From positions 558,001 to 622,000 of the forward strand of contig PNKY01000001.1 in the NCBI GenBank assembly GCA_013822765.1: a stretch of DNA of 64,000 nt, read 5' to 3'. Shown here piece by piece: positions 9,129 through 19,055 of this stretch. Both the position numbers and the translations under genes were made by a program. Each line of letters begins with the position of its first letter. Position 1 is the first letter of the stretch. Source of the DNA: Rhodospirillum sp. Lineage in GTDB: Bacteria > Pseudomonadota > Alphaproteobacteria > Dongiales > Dongiaceae. The notes beneath the pieces were generated by a model. It ran no database searches, had not been told where the DNA came from, and was given only the letters and a program-made list of their open reading frames with translations.

Positions 9129-9243
9129 ATGGCTTAAAGGCCATACTCAAAACTATTATGAATGCACTATAAGCCATATTTACTGCTTGAATTCATGGCT
9201 TAAAAGCCGTATATAGAGCGCAGGATCATGCATTATAAGCCAT
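9129..9243. repeat. Four 16-bp palindromic operators at an exact 33-bp period
   Basis: Four imperfect copies of ATGGCTTATAAGCCAT lie at 9129-9144, 9162-9177, 9195-9210 and 9228-9243. Starts are exactly 33 bp apart, with 17-bp spacers that do not resemble each other. A period of 33 bp is about three helical turns, so all sites face the same side of the DNA. The third copy lies between the -35 and -10 of the promoter at 9187-9215, and the fourth ends 5 bases before the start codon of the HTH gene at 9249. The likely reading is a cooperative autoregulatory operator bound by that HTH protein. Confidence 0.8.
9187..9215 (+). promoter_or_regulatory. Promoter of the mobile-mystery A/B operon
   Basis: TTGAAT at 9187-9192 and TATATA at 9210-9215 are separated by 17 bases. 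The 17-bp spacer is almost filled by the third operator palindrome (9195-9210). Transcription would start near 9222, giving a leader of under 30 bases with no good ribosome binding site. Confidence 0.6.
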
Positions 9244-9248
9244 GAGCC

Positions 9249-9719
9249 ATGAAAGCCGCTGAAATCGCCACCCGTGCCCGCCAACGCTTGGACGCCCGCT
9301 TCCAAGCGGCAGGCGATGTCGCTCGTCACCTTGCCATCCCAGCCAAAGGCTGGATCAAGGCGATCCGGGAAGGCCTTGGCATGTCTGCGGCGCAGCTAGG
9401 CGCCCGCATGGGCGTCCATCAGTCGACCGTCGCTAAAATGGAAGCCGCGGAAGCCCGCGGCGCCATCCAGCTTTCCTCTCTGAAGCGCGTGGCGGAGGCG
9501 ATGAACTGCACCCTCGTCTACGCCCTCGTCCCCAACAGCTCTCTCGAAGCCTTTCTACAAAATCAAGCAAGGTTGGTTGCAACCGAGCAACTGAAGCCGG
9601 TCGAGCAAACCATGCGCCTTGAGGACCAATCCTTGCTCCCCGAGCAAGCCAGGGCCCAACTCGATGACTACATCCGCACGAGGCTCGATCCCCGCACGAT
9701 CTGGGATAAGCTGATGTGA
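9249..9719 (+). CDS. Mobile mystery protein A (HTH antitoxin-like regulator)
   Basis: A protein of 156 residues. An N-terminal helix (EIATRARQRLDARFQ) is followed by a Cro/C1-type helix-turn-helix at about residues 36-75 (IREGLGMSAAQLGARMGVHQ, then STVAKMEAAEARG) and the phrase LKRVAEAMNCTLVYALVP, typical of the 'mobile mystery protein A' family. The family occurs paired with mystery protein B on mobile elements. Its stop overlaps the next start (GTGA). By analogy to toxin-antitoxin operons it probably represses its own promoter through the 33-bp-phased palindromes. No clear Shine-Dalgarno precedes the ATG. Confidence 0.85.
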   Translation: MKAAEIATRARQRLDARFQAAGDVARHLAIPAKGWIKAIREGLGMSAAQLGARMGVHQSTVAKMEAAEARGAIQLSSLKRVAEAMNCTLVYALVPNSSLEAFLQNQARLVATEQLKPVEQTMRLEDQSLLPEQARAQLDDYIRTRLDPRTIWDKLM

Positions 9720-10351
9720 AGTCGCCAAGGGAAGCGGAGAGACTGAATCTCTTCCCCGCGGCTGCGGAAGCGCTGCTCGGCGCGACGCCGCTCAGCGAGG
9801 AGGAGAGATTCGGCCTCAAGCAGCATTCTATTGCGACGCGCGCCGAGCTCAATGCCGCTGAACAAGCTAACATCGAGTCTGCACATGTGAAACTGTTCGG
9901 ACGCCGGCGCCAAACGGATCCCATGAAGATCATCGACGAGGATTTCGTGAAGCGGGTTCATCGCCAAATGTACTCCGACGTCTGGAGTTGGGCTGGCAAA
10001 TACCGCATGAGCGAGAAGAATATCGGCATCACCTGGCCGAAGATTCGAGTAGCGGTCATTTCCTTTCTCGGTGATGCCACGGCCTGGGTGCAATATGGAT
10101 CCTACCCGCCCGACGAGATCGCGGTGCGCTTCCACCATAGCCTCGTCAAGATACACCTCTTCCCCAACGGCAACGGCCGGCATTCACGCACAATGGCGGA
10201 CCTCCTCACTATGGCCTTGGGACGCCAACGCTTCACCTGGGGAGGCGCCAATCTGGGTGCCAAAGGCGATGTCCGCGAATGCTATATTGATACCCTAAGG
10301 GCCGCCGACAATCACTCGTTCGACGCGCTGATTGCCTTTGCGCGATCCTGA
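9716..10351 (+). CDS. Mobile mystery protein B (Fic-domain protein)
   Basis: A protein of 211 residues starting at GTG 9716, overlapping the stop of protein A. The Fic signature HLFPNGNGRHSR is at residues 147-158. The catalytic His, the GNGR anion-binding loop and the last Arg are present, but Asn stands where most Fic AMP transferases have Asp or Glu. That residue binds the catalytic metal in canonical enzymes, so the reaction may differ. The conserved WSWAGKYRMSEKNIG segment lies upstream. The pair is found on mobile elements and resembles a toxin-antitoxin module; the cellular target is unknown. Confidence 0.85.
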   Translation: MKSPREAERLNLFPAAAEALLGATPLSEEERFGLKQHSIATRAELNAAEQANIESAHVKLFGRRRQTDPMKIIDEDFVKRVHRQMYSDVWSWAGKYRMSEKNIGITWPKIRVAVISFLGDATAWVQYGSYPPDEIAVRFHHSLVKIHLFPNGNGRHSRTMADLLTMALGRQRFTWGGANLGAKGDVRECYIDTLRAADNHSFDALIAFARS

Positions 10352-10488
10352 TCGGCCCCTGATCAACATCAGTCCGCTGCTTGCCAGCAGTTGGCGTTAG
10401 CCAAGTCGCCGCCGCCATTCACTCTTCTTCTGGGTCTTCAAAATCCAATCTACGTCGCCTTTTGTTGGGTGCTGCTTTCGGGTGGCCA

Positions 10489-10803
10489 TCAGCGCCCTGC
10501 AGCTTCCTCGTCCGCTTGAACCACTAGGCCGATTACGTGATGGACCAGGAAAGCATCGATCAAAGACAGAGCATAGCTACGGCTAATGGGCAGCATATCT
10601 TCTGTCAGCAGGATATTATCGACATAGTGCTCCGCGTTCCAAAGCTTGCGGGTCGGCTCCGGGTTTTCCACCTCAATTCGATTGAGAACGGCTTCAAAGA
10701 CCTCGTTCGCAGCTTCGGTAAACTCCTCACGGTCTCGCTTATCAAGCGGGAGCGCTGTGATTTGATATCCTCGAACAGGAGGTTCTCCAGAAGCGTATTT
10801 CAT
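10489..10803 (-). CDS. Hypothetical protein, 104 aa
   Basis: Not recognised. The ATG at 10803 is preceded by GGGAG at 8 bases, a good ribosome binding site; an upstream in-frame ATG at 10839 has none. The protein begins MKYASGEPPVRGYQITALPL and has an amphipathic helical middle (REEFTEAANEVFEAVLNRIE) and a conserved-looking WNAEHYVDN. No membrane segment or signal is seen. It is convergent with the Fic gene and stands alone. It is probably island cargo. Confidence 0.55.
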   Translation of the reverse strand: MKYASGEPPVRGYQITALPLDKRDREEFTEAANEVFEAVLNRIEVENPEPTRKLWNAEHYVDNILLTEDMLPISRSYALSLIDAFLVHHVIGLVVQADEEAAGR

Positions 10804-11416
10804 GACTAAGCTCCCATGTCGCCGCCAACACGCCATCACTGGCCGTTAGCAGGCAGAGTTGTCGATGTGATGATGCCGATGGGTGGCGCGGCGTGGGTGC
10901 CGCTTGTTTCATTCTTCTTGGGACCCGTTAGCTCGGGCGCTCTTATTGCTTTGCCATCGGTAGGAAGAACAATTGCACACCGATTCGGCTCAAGGCGTCA
11001 AGCTTGTTCGACCGCGAAATCGCGACGTGCGCCGTACCAGTATCCGCTTTATGCCAAACTGCGACGCCTGCGAAAGTTCGGTTCGCATCTGGATTTGACC
11101 TTCATTGCACTCGGATCGGCATAAGGCCCGACGCCGCTGCCGACTATCACTGGCCTGCCAGCCTACTCCGCGACTTTGCCCATGATTCATGAGCTATGTA
11201 GCCACGACGATGCCACCCACAAAATCCAGGGATATCCGATAGATATCCCTCGATTCTTTCTGGATTCTTTGTTGCGCGCCTCCGTAGCTTCAGACAACTT
11301 GGCGCGCATGCCATGCCACCAGTTATGTGATCCAACTCTGCCGTCGAGTTTGCGCATGTCGAAGTTGACTCGGATTTCGAGGAAACGATCTCGGATACAA
11401 ACCCAATGTACAGGGT
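10804..11416. other. 613-bp stretch without a convincing gene
   Basis: Several open frames of 60-110 codons occur on both strands, but they overlap each other, lack ribosome binding sites and have odd composition. No tRNA, IS end or strong terminator was recognised. It may be decayed DNA between the accessory genes and the recombinase. Confidence 0.4.
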
Positions 11417-11686
11417 ATGAGCACCGCAAATAGCGCGCGCCCTCTACCATCGAAACTTCCTGCGAGGGAGTTGGGACGCCCCGCTGCAGCGGCAAGTATC
11501 CCTCAACTCCCGCACTCACAATCGCGAGGAAATAATAGGCATCCCAATAGACGGACCGCGCTCCGCAATCTGCAGGACCTTACGATCGTGGACGACTTGG
11601 CGGGTCTGCCGGTGACGGACGACGAGATCCGATCCATCGAAATGTTTCTGTCGGAAGTCATGCGCAGTCACGTTAGCTGCGGCTAG
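11417..11686 (+). CDS. Small hypothetical protein upstream of the recombinase
   Basis: A protein of 89 residues whose second half looks coding (LTIVDDLAGLPVTDDEIRSI then EMFLSEVM), while the first half is low in complexity and rich in Pro and Ala. AGGG lies only 1-2 bases before the ATG, so the true start may be further in. It lies 55 bases upstream of the serine recombinase on the same strand and could be a small accessory factor of it; no family is recognised. Confidence 0.4.
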   Translation: MSTANSARPLPSKLPARELGRPAAAASIPQLPHSQSRGNNRHPNRRTALRNLQDLTIVDDLAGLPVTDDEIRSIEMFLSEVMRSHVSCG

Positions 11687-11741
11687 GGATGTTGTCGCTC
11701 TCTGTTCAAATCGCTCGTCTCAACAGGTCTGGGCCCGCACG

Positions 11742-13418
11742 ATGAAATCCTCCGTGACGTCCTCTAGGCAGCCATCCACACCGCGTGCGGCGCTGTATCT
11801 GCGCGTTTCAACTGGCCGTCAGGCCAAGAACGAGTTGTCGCTTCCCGATCAGCGGCAACACGGTATCGCATATTGTAAAGCCAAGGGCTGGGAGGTCGTG
11901 GCAGAATTTGAAGATGCTAAAACGGCTACTAACGACCGCCGGTTGGAATTTCAGCGGCTGATTGACATTGCGACCGACGTAGGCAAACCGTTTGATGTGG
12001 TGGTTATTCATTCACTGTCACGTTTCATGCGCAACCTACTGCTCCAGGAAGCGTATTGGCTGCGCTTGGAGAAGGCTGGTGTCCGCGTCGTTAGCATGAC
12101 GCAAGAGATCGAAGGTCCAAATGCCGAGATCATGCGGCGGATTCTCGGGCTGTTCGACGAACACCAGTCGAAAGAGACCGCAAAGCATGTGAAACGAACC
12201 ATGATCGAAAATGCCCGCCAGGGCTTTTGGAATGGTTCCACTCCACCATTCGGCTACATGACTGTCGCGGCCGAACAGAGAGGCGCCAAAATCAAGAAGA
12301 AGCTCGCAATCGATCCGGTCGAAGCGGAAACCATTCACCTTATCTTCAACCTGATCCTCAAAGGCGATGACACTAGCGGCCCCCTAGGCCTTAAACGCGC
12401 CGTCGCCTGGCTAAATGAACGCGGCTATAGGACCCGAAATGGTGCGCGGTGGGGTGTTGGTCCGCTGTACAACATGCTTCGTAACACCGTCTATAAAGGC
12501 GAAGCCGTGTTCAATCGCACGGACTCGAAGACCCGGGAGAAGAGATCGGCCGATGAGCATGTGATTGTTCCAGTCCCCGCCATTATCGACTCGGCATCCT
12601 TCGACGCATTGCAGGCGCAGTTGAAGTCCCGAAACCCTAGAGTGACTCCGCCGCGCGTCGTGTCCGGACCAATCTTGCTGACCAGCCTAGCCACCTGTGC
12701 GACCTGCGGGGGCGGCATGACAATCCGTACCGGTAAATCCGGGCGCTACCGCTACTACACCTGTGCTGCAGCAGCTCATAAAGGCAAGACCGCCTGCCCT
12801 GGTCGCTCGGTCCCTATGGATCGGCTCGACGCTGCCGTCATGGATCGCATCGCCGACCAGTTGCTCTCGCCCGAACGTGTTAGAGCACTACTGCGTGGCC
12901 TAATGAAGCGCCAGACAGAAAAGGACGTTGATTATGGTCGTCGATTGACAGCCTTGCGCAGCAAACTCGCCGATGTTGAATCTCGCCTGGGACGTCTTTA
13001 TGCGGCGATCGAAAACGGTATCGCTGACCAAAACGACAGGACTCTAAAGGAGCGCCTCGCGGCCGTGAAAACGGAACGGGATATTGCCCAGGCGGCCTTT
13101 GACCGGGCAGCCGGTGAGATGCGCCCCGAGATGAGAATCACCGAGGAGAAAATCGCATCCTTCGTGTCACTGATGCGCCAAAACATCCTGGCAGGAAGTA
13201 TTGCTTTTCAGCGCGCCTATCTCCGCGTAGTCATTGACCGAGTTGAGGTAGACGATACGGAAATCCGTATCTACGGTCGAAAATCCGTTCTCGAGCGCCT
13301 TGTCATGGGAGGCGGGGCGGCTCCGGCTGGAGTGCCCAGTTTTGTTCGCAGATGGCGCACCCGGCGAGATTCGAACTCACGACCTTTGCCTTCGGAGGGC
13401 AACGCTCTATCCAGCTGA
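11742..13418 (+). CDS. Large serine recombinase (island integrase)
   Basis: A protein of 558 residues. The N-terminal resolvase domain has the catalytic serine at S23 (YLRVSTGRQ), followed by [11 protein letters not shown] and LSRFMRN, which supply the catalytic arginines. The recombinase domain follows (residues ~190-290), then a zinc ribbon ([20 protein letters not shown], then YYTC and a later C) and a coiled coil at ~390-440. The last ~22 codons lie antisense inside the tRNA-Arg gene, so the tail [18 protein letters not shown] is read from tRNA sequence rather than from a protein domain. The gene abuts the tRNA as an integrase would and probably moved the island; its stop may have been supplied by the host site. 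Confidence 0.88.
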   Translation: MKSSVTSSRQPSTPRAALYLRVSTGRQAKNELSLPDQRQHGIAYCKAKGWEVVAEFEDAKTATNDRRLEFQRLIDIATDVGKPFDVVVIHSLSRFMRNLLLQEAYWLRLEKAGVRVVSMTQEIEGPNAEIMRRILGLFDEHQSKETAKHVKRTMIENARQGFWNGSTPPFGYMTVAAEQRGAKIKKKLAIDPVEAETIHLIFNLILKGDDTSGPLGLKRAVAWLNERGYRTRNGARWGVGPLYNMLRNTVYKGEAVFNRTDSKTREKRSADEHVIVPVPAIIDSASFDALQAQLKSRNPRVTPPRVVSGPILLTSLATCATCGGGMTIRTGKSGRYRYYTCAAAAHKGKTACPGRSVPMDRLDAAVMDRIADQLLSPERVRALLRGLMKRQTEKDVDYGRRLTALRSKLADVESRLGRLYAAIENGIADQNDRTLKERLAAVKTERDIAQAAFDRAAGEMRPEMRITEEKIASFVSLMRQNILAGSIAFQRAYLRVVIDRVEVDDTEIRIYGRKSVLERLVMGGGAAPAGVPSFVRRWRTRRDSNSRPLPSEGNALSS

Positions 13419-13429
13419 GCTACGGGTGC
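13353..13429 (-). tRNA. tRNA-Arg (anticodon CCG)
   Basis: On the minus strand a 77-nt cloverleaf is visible. The acceptor stem is GCACCCG/CGGGTGC, the D arm contains AGCTGGATAGAG, the anticodon stem-loop is TTGCC-CTCCGAA-GGCAA with anticodon CCG, the T loop is TTCGAAT, and the 3' end is an encoded GCCA at 13353-13356. Its 3' end points into the island, and 66 bases overlap the recombinase reading frame on the other strand. It is the likely attachment target. Confidence 0.95.
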
Positions 13430-13676
13430 TTGGGATGTCGGCCGGAGCCGCACCATACTCGACCCGCTTCCCTGCATCAAGCCTCCACTGACGCTGAATC
13501 CCCAAGGTTATCAATCGCTTGCAGGTGCTGCGTCGATATTCGCCCAGTCGGTCGATCTGAGACCAAAGCGTGCACCTCGCTTGGCATAAACCCTTGTTTT
13601 CCATGAGTGATTGCACGTAGTCTGCGGTCCTAATAATGCCCCGGCAAACGGGGCTCCTCGCAGGGAGGAGAAGTCT

Positions 13677-14216
13677 GTGCAGGCGCTTCTGGCAGTCAGC
13701 CGCGCGATCGATTGGATCAATGCGCGGCTCGGCGCGGTGGCTTGTTGGCTGGTGTTGATCGCCTGCCTGATCAGCGCCGGCAATGCCGGCAGCCGCTATC
13801 TCTTCAGCATCAGCTCCAATGCCTGGCTCGAGATCCAATGGTACCTGTTCTCGGGCATCTTCCTGCTGGGCGCCTCCTACACGCTCAAGGTCAATGAGCA
13901 TGTGCGGGTCGACCTGATCTATGCCCACGTGTCGCCGCGCGCGCGCCTGTGGATCGACGTGTTCGGGATCATCTGCTTCCTGCTGCCGGCGACCATCATC
14001 CTCACCGACATGACCTGGCCGTTCTTCTACGACGCCTGGGTGCGCAACGAGGAATCCAACAATGCCGGCGGCCTCATCCGTTGGCCGGTGAAGTTGCTGC
14101 TGCCGGTGGGGTTCGCATTCCTCACCGCACAGGGGATCTCGGAACTCATCAAGCGGATCGCCGCCTTGAGCGGAGCGCTCGAACTCGAAACGCGTTACGA
14201 CCGACCGCTGCAATAG
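13677..14216 (+). CDS. TRAP transporter small permease (DctQ family)
   Basis: I chose the GTG at 13677 because GGGAGGAG lies 6 bases before it; the in-frame ATG at 13611 is upstream of that site. The protein has 179 residues with four hydrophobic segments (VACWLVLIACLISAG, LEIQWYLFSGIFLLGASYTL, VFGIICFLLPATIIL and a fourth near VKLLLPVGFAFL) and the DctQ pattern VNEHVRVDLIY. It pairs with the large permease 30 bases downstream. The substrate-binding gene is convergent on the other side of a terminator. It is the first host gene right of the island boundary. Confidence 0.88.
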   Translation: MQALLAVSRAIDWINARLGAVACWLVLIACLISAGNAGSRYLFSISSNAWLEIQWYLFSGIFLLGASYTLKVNEHVRVDLIYAHVSPRARLWIDVFGIICFLLPATIILTDMTWPFFYDAWVRNEESNNAGGLIRWPVKLLLPVGFAFLTAQGISELIKRIAALSGALELETRYDRPLQ

Positions 14217-14246
14217 CCAGCGGCCCAACTGCGGGGGGACCGGAAC

Positions 14247-15659
14247 TTGCCTTTGGAGATGATGGCGCCGCTGATGTTCGGCGCCTTGATCCTGTTCATG
14301 CTGATCGGTTTCCCGGTCGCATTCTCGCTGTCGGCGGTCGGTCTGTTCTTCGCCTTCATAGCGATCGAAGAAGGCTTCTTCACGCTGACGTATCTCCAGA
14401 ATCTGCCGCTCAGCATCTTCGGCATCATGTCGAACGATCTGCTGCTGGCGATTCCCTTCTTCACCTTCATGGGGGCGATCCTCGAACGCTGCGGCCTTGC
14501 CGAAGATCTGTTGGAAGGCACCGGCCAGCTGTTCGGCGGCGTGCCCGGCGGCTTGGCCTATGCCGTGGTCATCGTCGGCGCGATCCTCGGTGCCATCACC
14601 GGAACGGTCGCTGCCTCGGTCATCGCGATGGGCCTCATCTCCCTGCCGGTCATGATCCGCTACGGCTATACGCAGCGGCTGGCGACAGGCGTGATCGCGG
14701 CATCGGGAACGATCACCCAGGTCATTCCGCCCTCACTGGTCCTGATCGTCCTGGCCGATCAGTTGGGCCGTTCCGTCGGCGACATGTACAAGGGCGCTTT
14801 CGGCCCGTCGATCGCCCAGGTCCTGCTGTTCATGGCGTACATCTTCGTCATGTCGCGGCTGCGGCCCCACACCATGCCGCCGTTGCCGCCCGAGGCGCGC
14901 ACGCTGAAGGGCTGGGCGCTATGGGGCCGCGTCATCTGGGGCATGGTGCCGTCGGTTGTCCTCATCTTCCTGGTGCTGGGCACCATCTTCCTGGGCCTCG
15001 CGACGCCGACCGAAGCCGGCGCAATGGGCGCGGTGGGCGCCATGGTCCTGGCTCTGCTGCACCGGCGGCTGACCTGGCCGCTGGTTCGGCAGGCGATGGA
15101 AACCACCATGCGCATCACCGCGATGGTGGTGTTCATCCTGATCGGCTCGCGTGTGTTCAGCCTGGTGTTCCAGGGCGTGAACGGCGGGGAATGGATCGAG
15201 GACATGCTCGCGGACCTGCCGGGGGGCGTGGTCGGCTTCCTGATCGTCGTCAACATCTTCGTCTTCTTTATCGCCTTCTTTCTCGATTTCTTCGAGATCG
15301 CTTTCATCATCGTGCCGCTGCTGGCGCCGGTCGCAGCGGCTCTCGGCATCGATCTGATCTGGTTCGGCGTGCTGCTGTGCGTGAACATGCAGACCTCGTT
15401 CATGCACCCGCCGTTCGGCTTTGCCCTGTTCTACCTGCGCGGCATCGCACCGCCCTCGATTAAAAGCTCGGAGATCTATTGGGGCGCGCTTCCCTGGCTG
15501 GGGCTGCAGGTCATCCTGGTTGCGGTTCTGATCTTCTGGCCGGAGATGGTGACCTACTGGCTCGATGCCGGTCCCACGGTCGACCCGAACAGCATCCAGA
15601 TCGAAATGCCCAACCTGGACGATTTCTCGGCGCCGCCGATTCCTGCTCCAAGCCAGTAG
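14247..15659 (+). CDS. TRAP transporter large permease (DctM family)
   Basis: A protein of 470 residues starting at TTG 14247, with a GGGGGGA site 8 bases upstream; an ATG at 14259 is the alternative. Many hydrophobic helices are visible, with typical DctM phrases: LIGFPVAFSLSAVG, GGLAYAVVIVGAILGAITGT, IAASGTITQVIPPSLVLIVL, and near the end FMHPPFGFALFYLRG. It forms the membrane channel with the small permease and uses a cation gradient to take up organic acids. With a TakP-like binding protein next door, the substrate is probably a 2-oxo acid. Confidence 0.9.
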   Translation: MPLEMMAPLMFGALILFMLIGFPVAFSLSAVGLFFAFIAIEEGFFTLTYLQNLPLSIFGIMSNDLLLAIPFFTFMGAILERCGLAEDLLEGTGQLFGGVPGGLAYAVVIVGAILGAITGTVAASVIAMGLISLPVMIRYGYTQRLATGVIAASGTITQVIPPSLVLIVLADQLGRSVGDMYKGAFGPSIAQVLLFMAYIFVMSRLRPHTMPPLPPEARTLKGWALWGRVIWGMVPSVVLIFLVLGTIFLGLATPTEAGAMGAVGAMVLALLHRRLTWPLVRQAMETTMRITAMVVFILIGSRVFSLVFQGVNGGEWIEDMLADLPGGVVGFLIVVNIFVFFIAFFLDFFEIAFIIVPLLAPVAAALGIDLIWFGVLLCVNMQTSFMHPPFGFALFYLRGIAPPSIKSSEIYWGALPWLGLQVILVAVLIFWPEMVTYWLDAGPTVDPNSIQIEMPNLDDFSAPPIPAPSQ

Positions 15660-15675
15660 ATGCAGAACAAAAAAA

Positions 15676-15701
15676 GGGCGGCTCGATCGAGCCGCCCTTT
15701 T
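15676..15701. terminator. Bidirectional rho-independent terminator
   Basis: A perfect 11-bp inverted repeat (GGGCGGCTCGA / TCGAGCCGCCC) is flanked by seven A on the left and TTTT on the right. It serves the TRAP permease genes on the plus strand and the TakP-like gene on the minus strand, whose stops lie 17 and 21 bases away from the stem-loop. Confidence 0.9.
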
Positions 15702-15722
15702 CGCGTTGGTTTGACTTGCTTG

Positions 15723-17129
<1,407 letters not shown>

Positions 17130-17561
17130 TCAACCGCGTGCGATGTATTCGCGCATCGCCTGGCTTTCCGCCTCGGCTTCCTCGACCTTCATTTTCACGA
17201 CGTCGCCGATCGAAATCATGGCGACGATCTTGCTGCCCTGGCGCACCGGCAGGTGACGGAAGCGCCGCTCCGTCATCATCGCCATGGCCTGGTCGACCGT
17301 ATCCTCCGGCGCGCAGCAGGTGACCTCCTTGGTCATCAGCTCCGCCACCGGACGGGCCATCACGTCGGCGCCCTTGACGCCGACCGCCCGCACGATATCG
17401 CGCTCGGAAATGATCCCCGCGATGTCGCCGTTCGGCTTCAGCACCAGCAGGGCGCCGATGCGCTCGCGCGTCAGAACCTCCGCCGCGTGTTGCAGGCTTT
17501 CGTCGGGCGCAACAGAGATCAGCCGGTGTGGTTTGCCGTGAATGATACTCGCGATGGTCAT
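17130..17561 (-). CDS. CBS-domain pair protein
   Basis: A protein of 143 residues. The ATG at 17561 has AGGAGG 5 bases upstream; the longer open frame upstream of it is not needed. Two CBS motifs are clear: residues ~10-60 (SVAPDESLQHAAEVLTRERI, then GALLVLKPNGDIAGIISERD) and ~75-125 (TVDQAMAMMTERRFRHLPVR, then GSKIVAMISIGDVV). CBS pairs bind adenosine nucleotides such as AMP or SAM and act as sensors. It is a stand-alone small cytosolic protein, so its partner is unknown. Confidence 0.9.
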   Translation of the reverse strand: MTIASIIHGKPHRLISVAPDESLQHAAEVLTRERIGALLVLKPNGDIAGIISERDIVRAVGVKGADVMARPVAELMTKEVTCCAPEDTVDQAMAMMTERRFRHLPVRQGSKIVAMISIGDVVKMKVEEAEAESQAMREYIARG

Positions 17562-17703
17562 GCACGCCTCCTTTCGCCAATCGCGAAAGCGGGCCCCGAT
17601 CCCGCAGACCGCCGTAAATCTTAAGGCCAATGGTCCCGGGCGGCAAGCAAATGCCCCCAAATGCCAGCGTGCATTCCCGGATAATGAGGCGTAGCATAAC
17701 CCC

Positions 17704-17988
17704 ATGACGGCAAAGCAAACACTGCCTGATCCGCACACTTTGGGCCTGCAGGCCCTGGCCTGGCTGGCCAGCGACGAAGAGCGTCTGGTGCGGTTTCTCA
17801 ACCTCAGCGGCCTGACGCCGCGGGGTCTGCGCGCCACCGCCACGCACCCGGAATCGCTCGGCGCGGTGCTCGATTACCTGCTGGCGTGGGAGCCGCTGCT
17901 GATCAGTTTCTCCGAAGAACTCGGCGTCGCGCCGGAAATCATCGCGCATACGCGCCAGAGATTGCCCGGCGCCCCACTGCTCAACTGA
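17704..17988 (+). CDS. DUF3572-family protein
   Basis: A protein of 94 residues with the family pattern ALGLQALAWLASDEERLVRFL-like at residues ~13-33 (here HTLGLQALAWLASDEERLVR), then LSGLTPRGLRA and VLDYLLAWEPLLISF. The family is restricted mainly to alphaproteobacteria and has no known function. It is divergent from the CBS gene and convergent with the lipoprotein hydrolase. Confidence 0.75.
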   Translation: MTAKQTLPDPHTLGLQALAWLASDEERLVRFLNLSGLTPRGLRATATHPESLGAVLDYLLAWEPLLISFSEELGVAPEIIAHTRQRLPGAPLLN

Positions 17989-18017
17989 GCTCGCTCAACT
18001 GATCAGTCTCCCCAAGC

Positions 18018-19031
18018 TCAATCGCTGTTGATCGTCTTGTCTTCGCCGCGCTTGTCGGCGCCGCTCGGCAGCGGCGCAGTTGGATCGCGCATCCACGCCG
18101 CCATGTCGTCATACACCGCGTACTGATTGAAGTCGCGCAGCAGCAGGTGATAGCCGCGTGGATAGATCGCGATGCGGCCCTGTTCCGGCGACAGGTCGCG
18201 GAAATGCGGCAGCGCCTGATTGACCGCGCTGCGGTCGAGAATGCCCTCGCGCTCGCCGAACAGCAGCAGCCAGCGCGGCTGGTCCAGCCTGGCGGCCGCA
18301 TCGAACGCGTCGGTCATCAGGTTCACCAGGCCATAGGCGGTGTCGATCCGGGTCTCCTTGATGACCAGCGGATCGCGCGCCAGGTCGCGCAGCGCCGCGC
18401 GATTGCTTGAGGCCTGGGCGTGAACGCCGGTCGGCACCACCGTCACCCACGGAATGACATGCGCCGCGCCCTCGGTGATCTTGCGCGCGATCGGCGGCAG
18501 CGTCTGCCAGCCCCAGATCGCCGGCGCCGCCAGGATCAGCCCATCGGCGACCGGCGGATCGTCGCCGACCGCCGCGGTCATGATCACTGCGCCGCCCATG
18601 CTCTCGCCCAACAGGAACAGCGGCAAATCCGGATGCCTGGCCTTGATCAGGCGCGCCGCGACCCGCAGGTCGTCGATCATCTGCTTTTCCCCGGCCCAGA
18701 CGCCGCGTTCCGCCGTCAGGCCGAAGCCGCGCTGGTCGTAGGCGTAGAAGATGAAGCCGCGCCGCGCCATACCCTTGCCCGGCGCCGCGAAGCCCTTGGA
18801 GTAGTCGTTGAACCCGTGCAGCGCCAGGATCACCGCCTCGGCCGGCCGGTCCCACGGGTACCAGACGCGCAGCGGCAGGTCGGCGCCGTCCGCCATGTGG
18901 AGCGCGATCTCGTGACCGTCATTTTCAACGATGCGCGGCTCATCCACCGGCGGCCCGATCTCCTGCAACCGCGGCGCACAGGCGGCGAGGAACAGTGGCA
19001 GGAGGACGAGTGCCGCGAGCCTGGCTAGCAT
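18018..19031 (-). CDS. Alpha/beta hydrolase lipoprotein (lysophospholipase-like)
   Basis: A protein of 337 residues. The N-terminus MLARLAALVLLPLFLAACAP is a lipoprotein signal with lipobox LAAC, so it is anchored in a membrane outside the cytoplasm. The hydrolase core has the oxyanion region LALHGFNDYSKGF and the nucleophile elbow GESMGG, with a histidine near the end in YPRGYHLLL. The family resembles bacterial monoglyceride lipases or lysophospholipases. It follows the ABC ATPase gene by 24 bases on the same strand and is probably co-transcribed. The substrate is not known. Confidence 0.8.
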   Translation of the reverse strand: MLARLAALVLLPLFLAACAPRLQEIGPPVDEPRIVENDGHEIALHMADGADLPLRVWYPWDRPAEAVILALHGFNDYSKGFAAPGKGMARRGFIFYAYDQRGFGLTAERGVWAGEKQMIDDLRVAARLIKARHPDLPLFLLGESMGGAVIMTAAVGDDPPVADGLILAAPAIWGWQTLPPIARKITEGAAHVIPWVTVVPTGVHAQASSNRAALRDLARDPLVIKETRIDTAYGLVNLMTDAFDAAARLDQPRWLLLFGEREGILDRSAVNQALPHFRDLSPEQGRIAIYPRGYHLLLRDFNQYAVYDDMAAWMRDPTAPLPSGADKRGEDKTINSD

Positions 19032-19055
19032 GACGGCCGGCTCATGCGTCGCTTC

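Noticed and set aside
9129..9243. The four regularly spaced repeats as a small CRISPR array
   Set aside because: Units are only 16 bp and palindromic, spacers are 17 bp, the array overlaps a promoter and no cas genes are near. An operator array explains it better.
10816..11400. Several 60-110 codon frames between the island hypothetical and the recombinase
   Set aside because: They overlap on both strands, lack ribosome binding sites and match nothing recognised.
13949..15463. A 504-codon plus-strand frame overlapping both TRAP permeases
   Set aside because: It is rich in Arg, His, Gly and Pro and in a different frame from two clear permeases, so it is a shadow frame.
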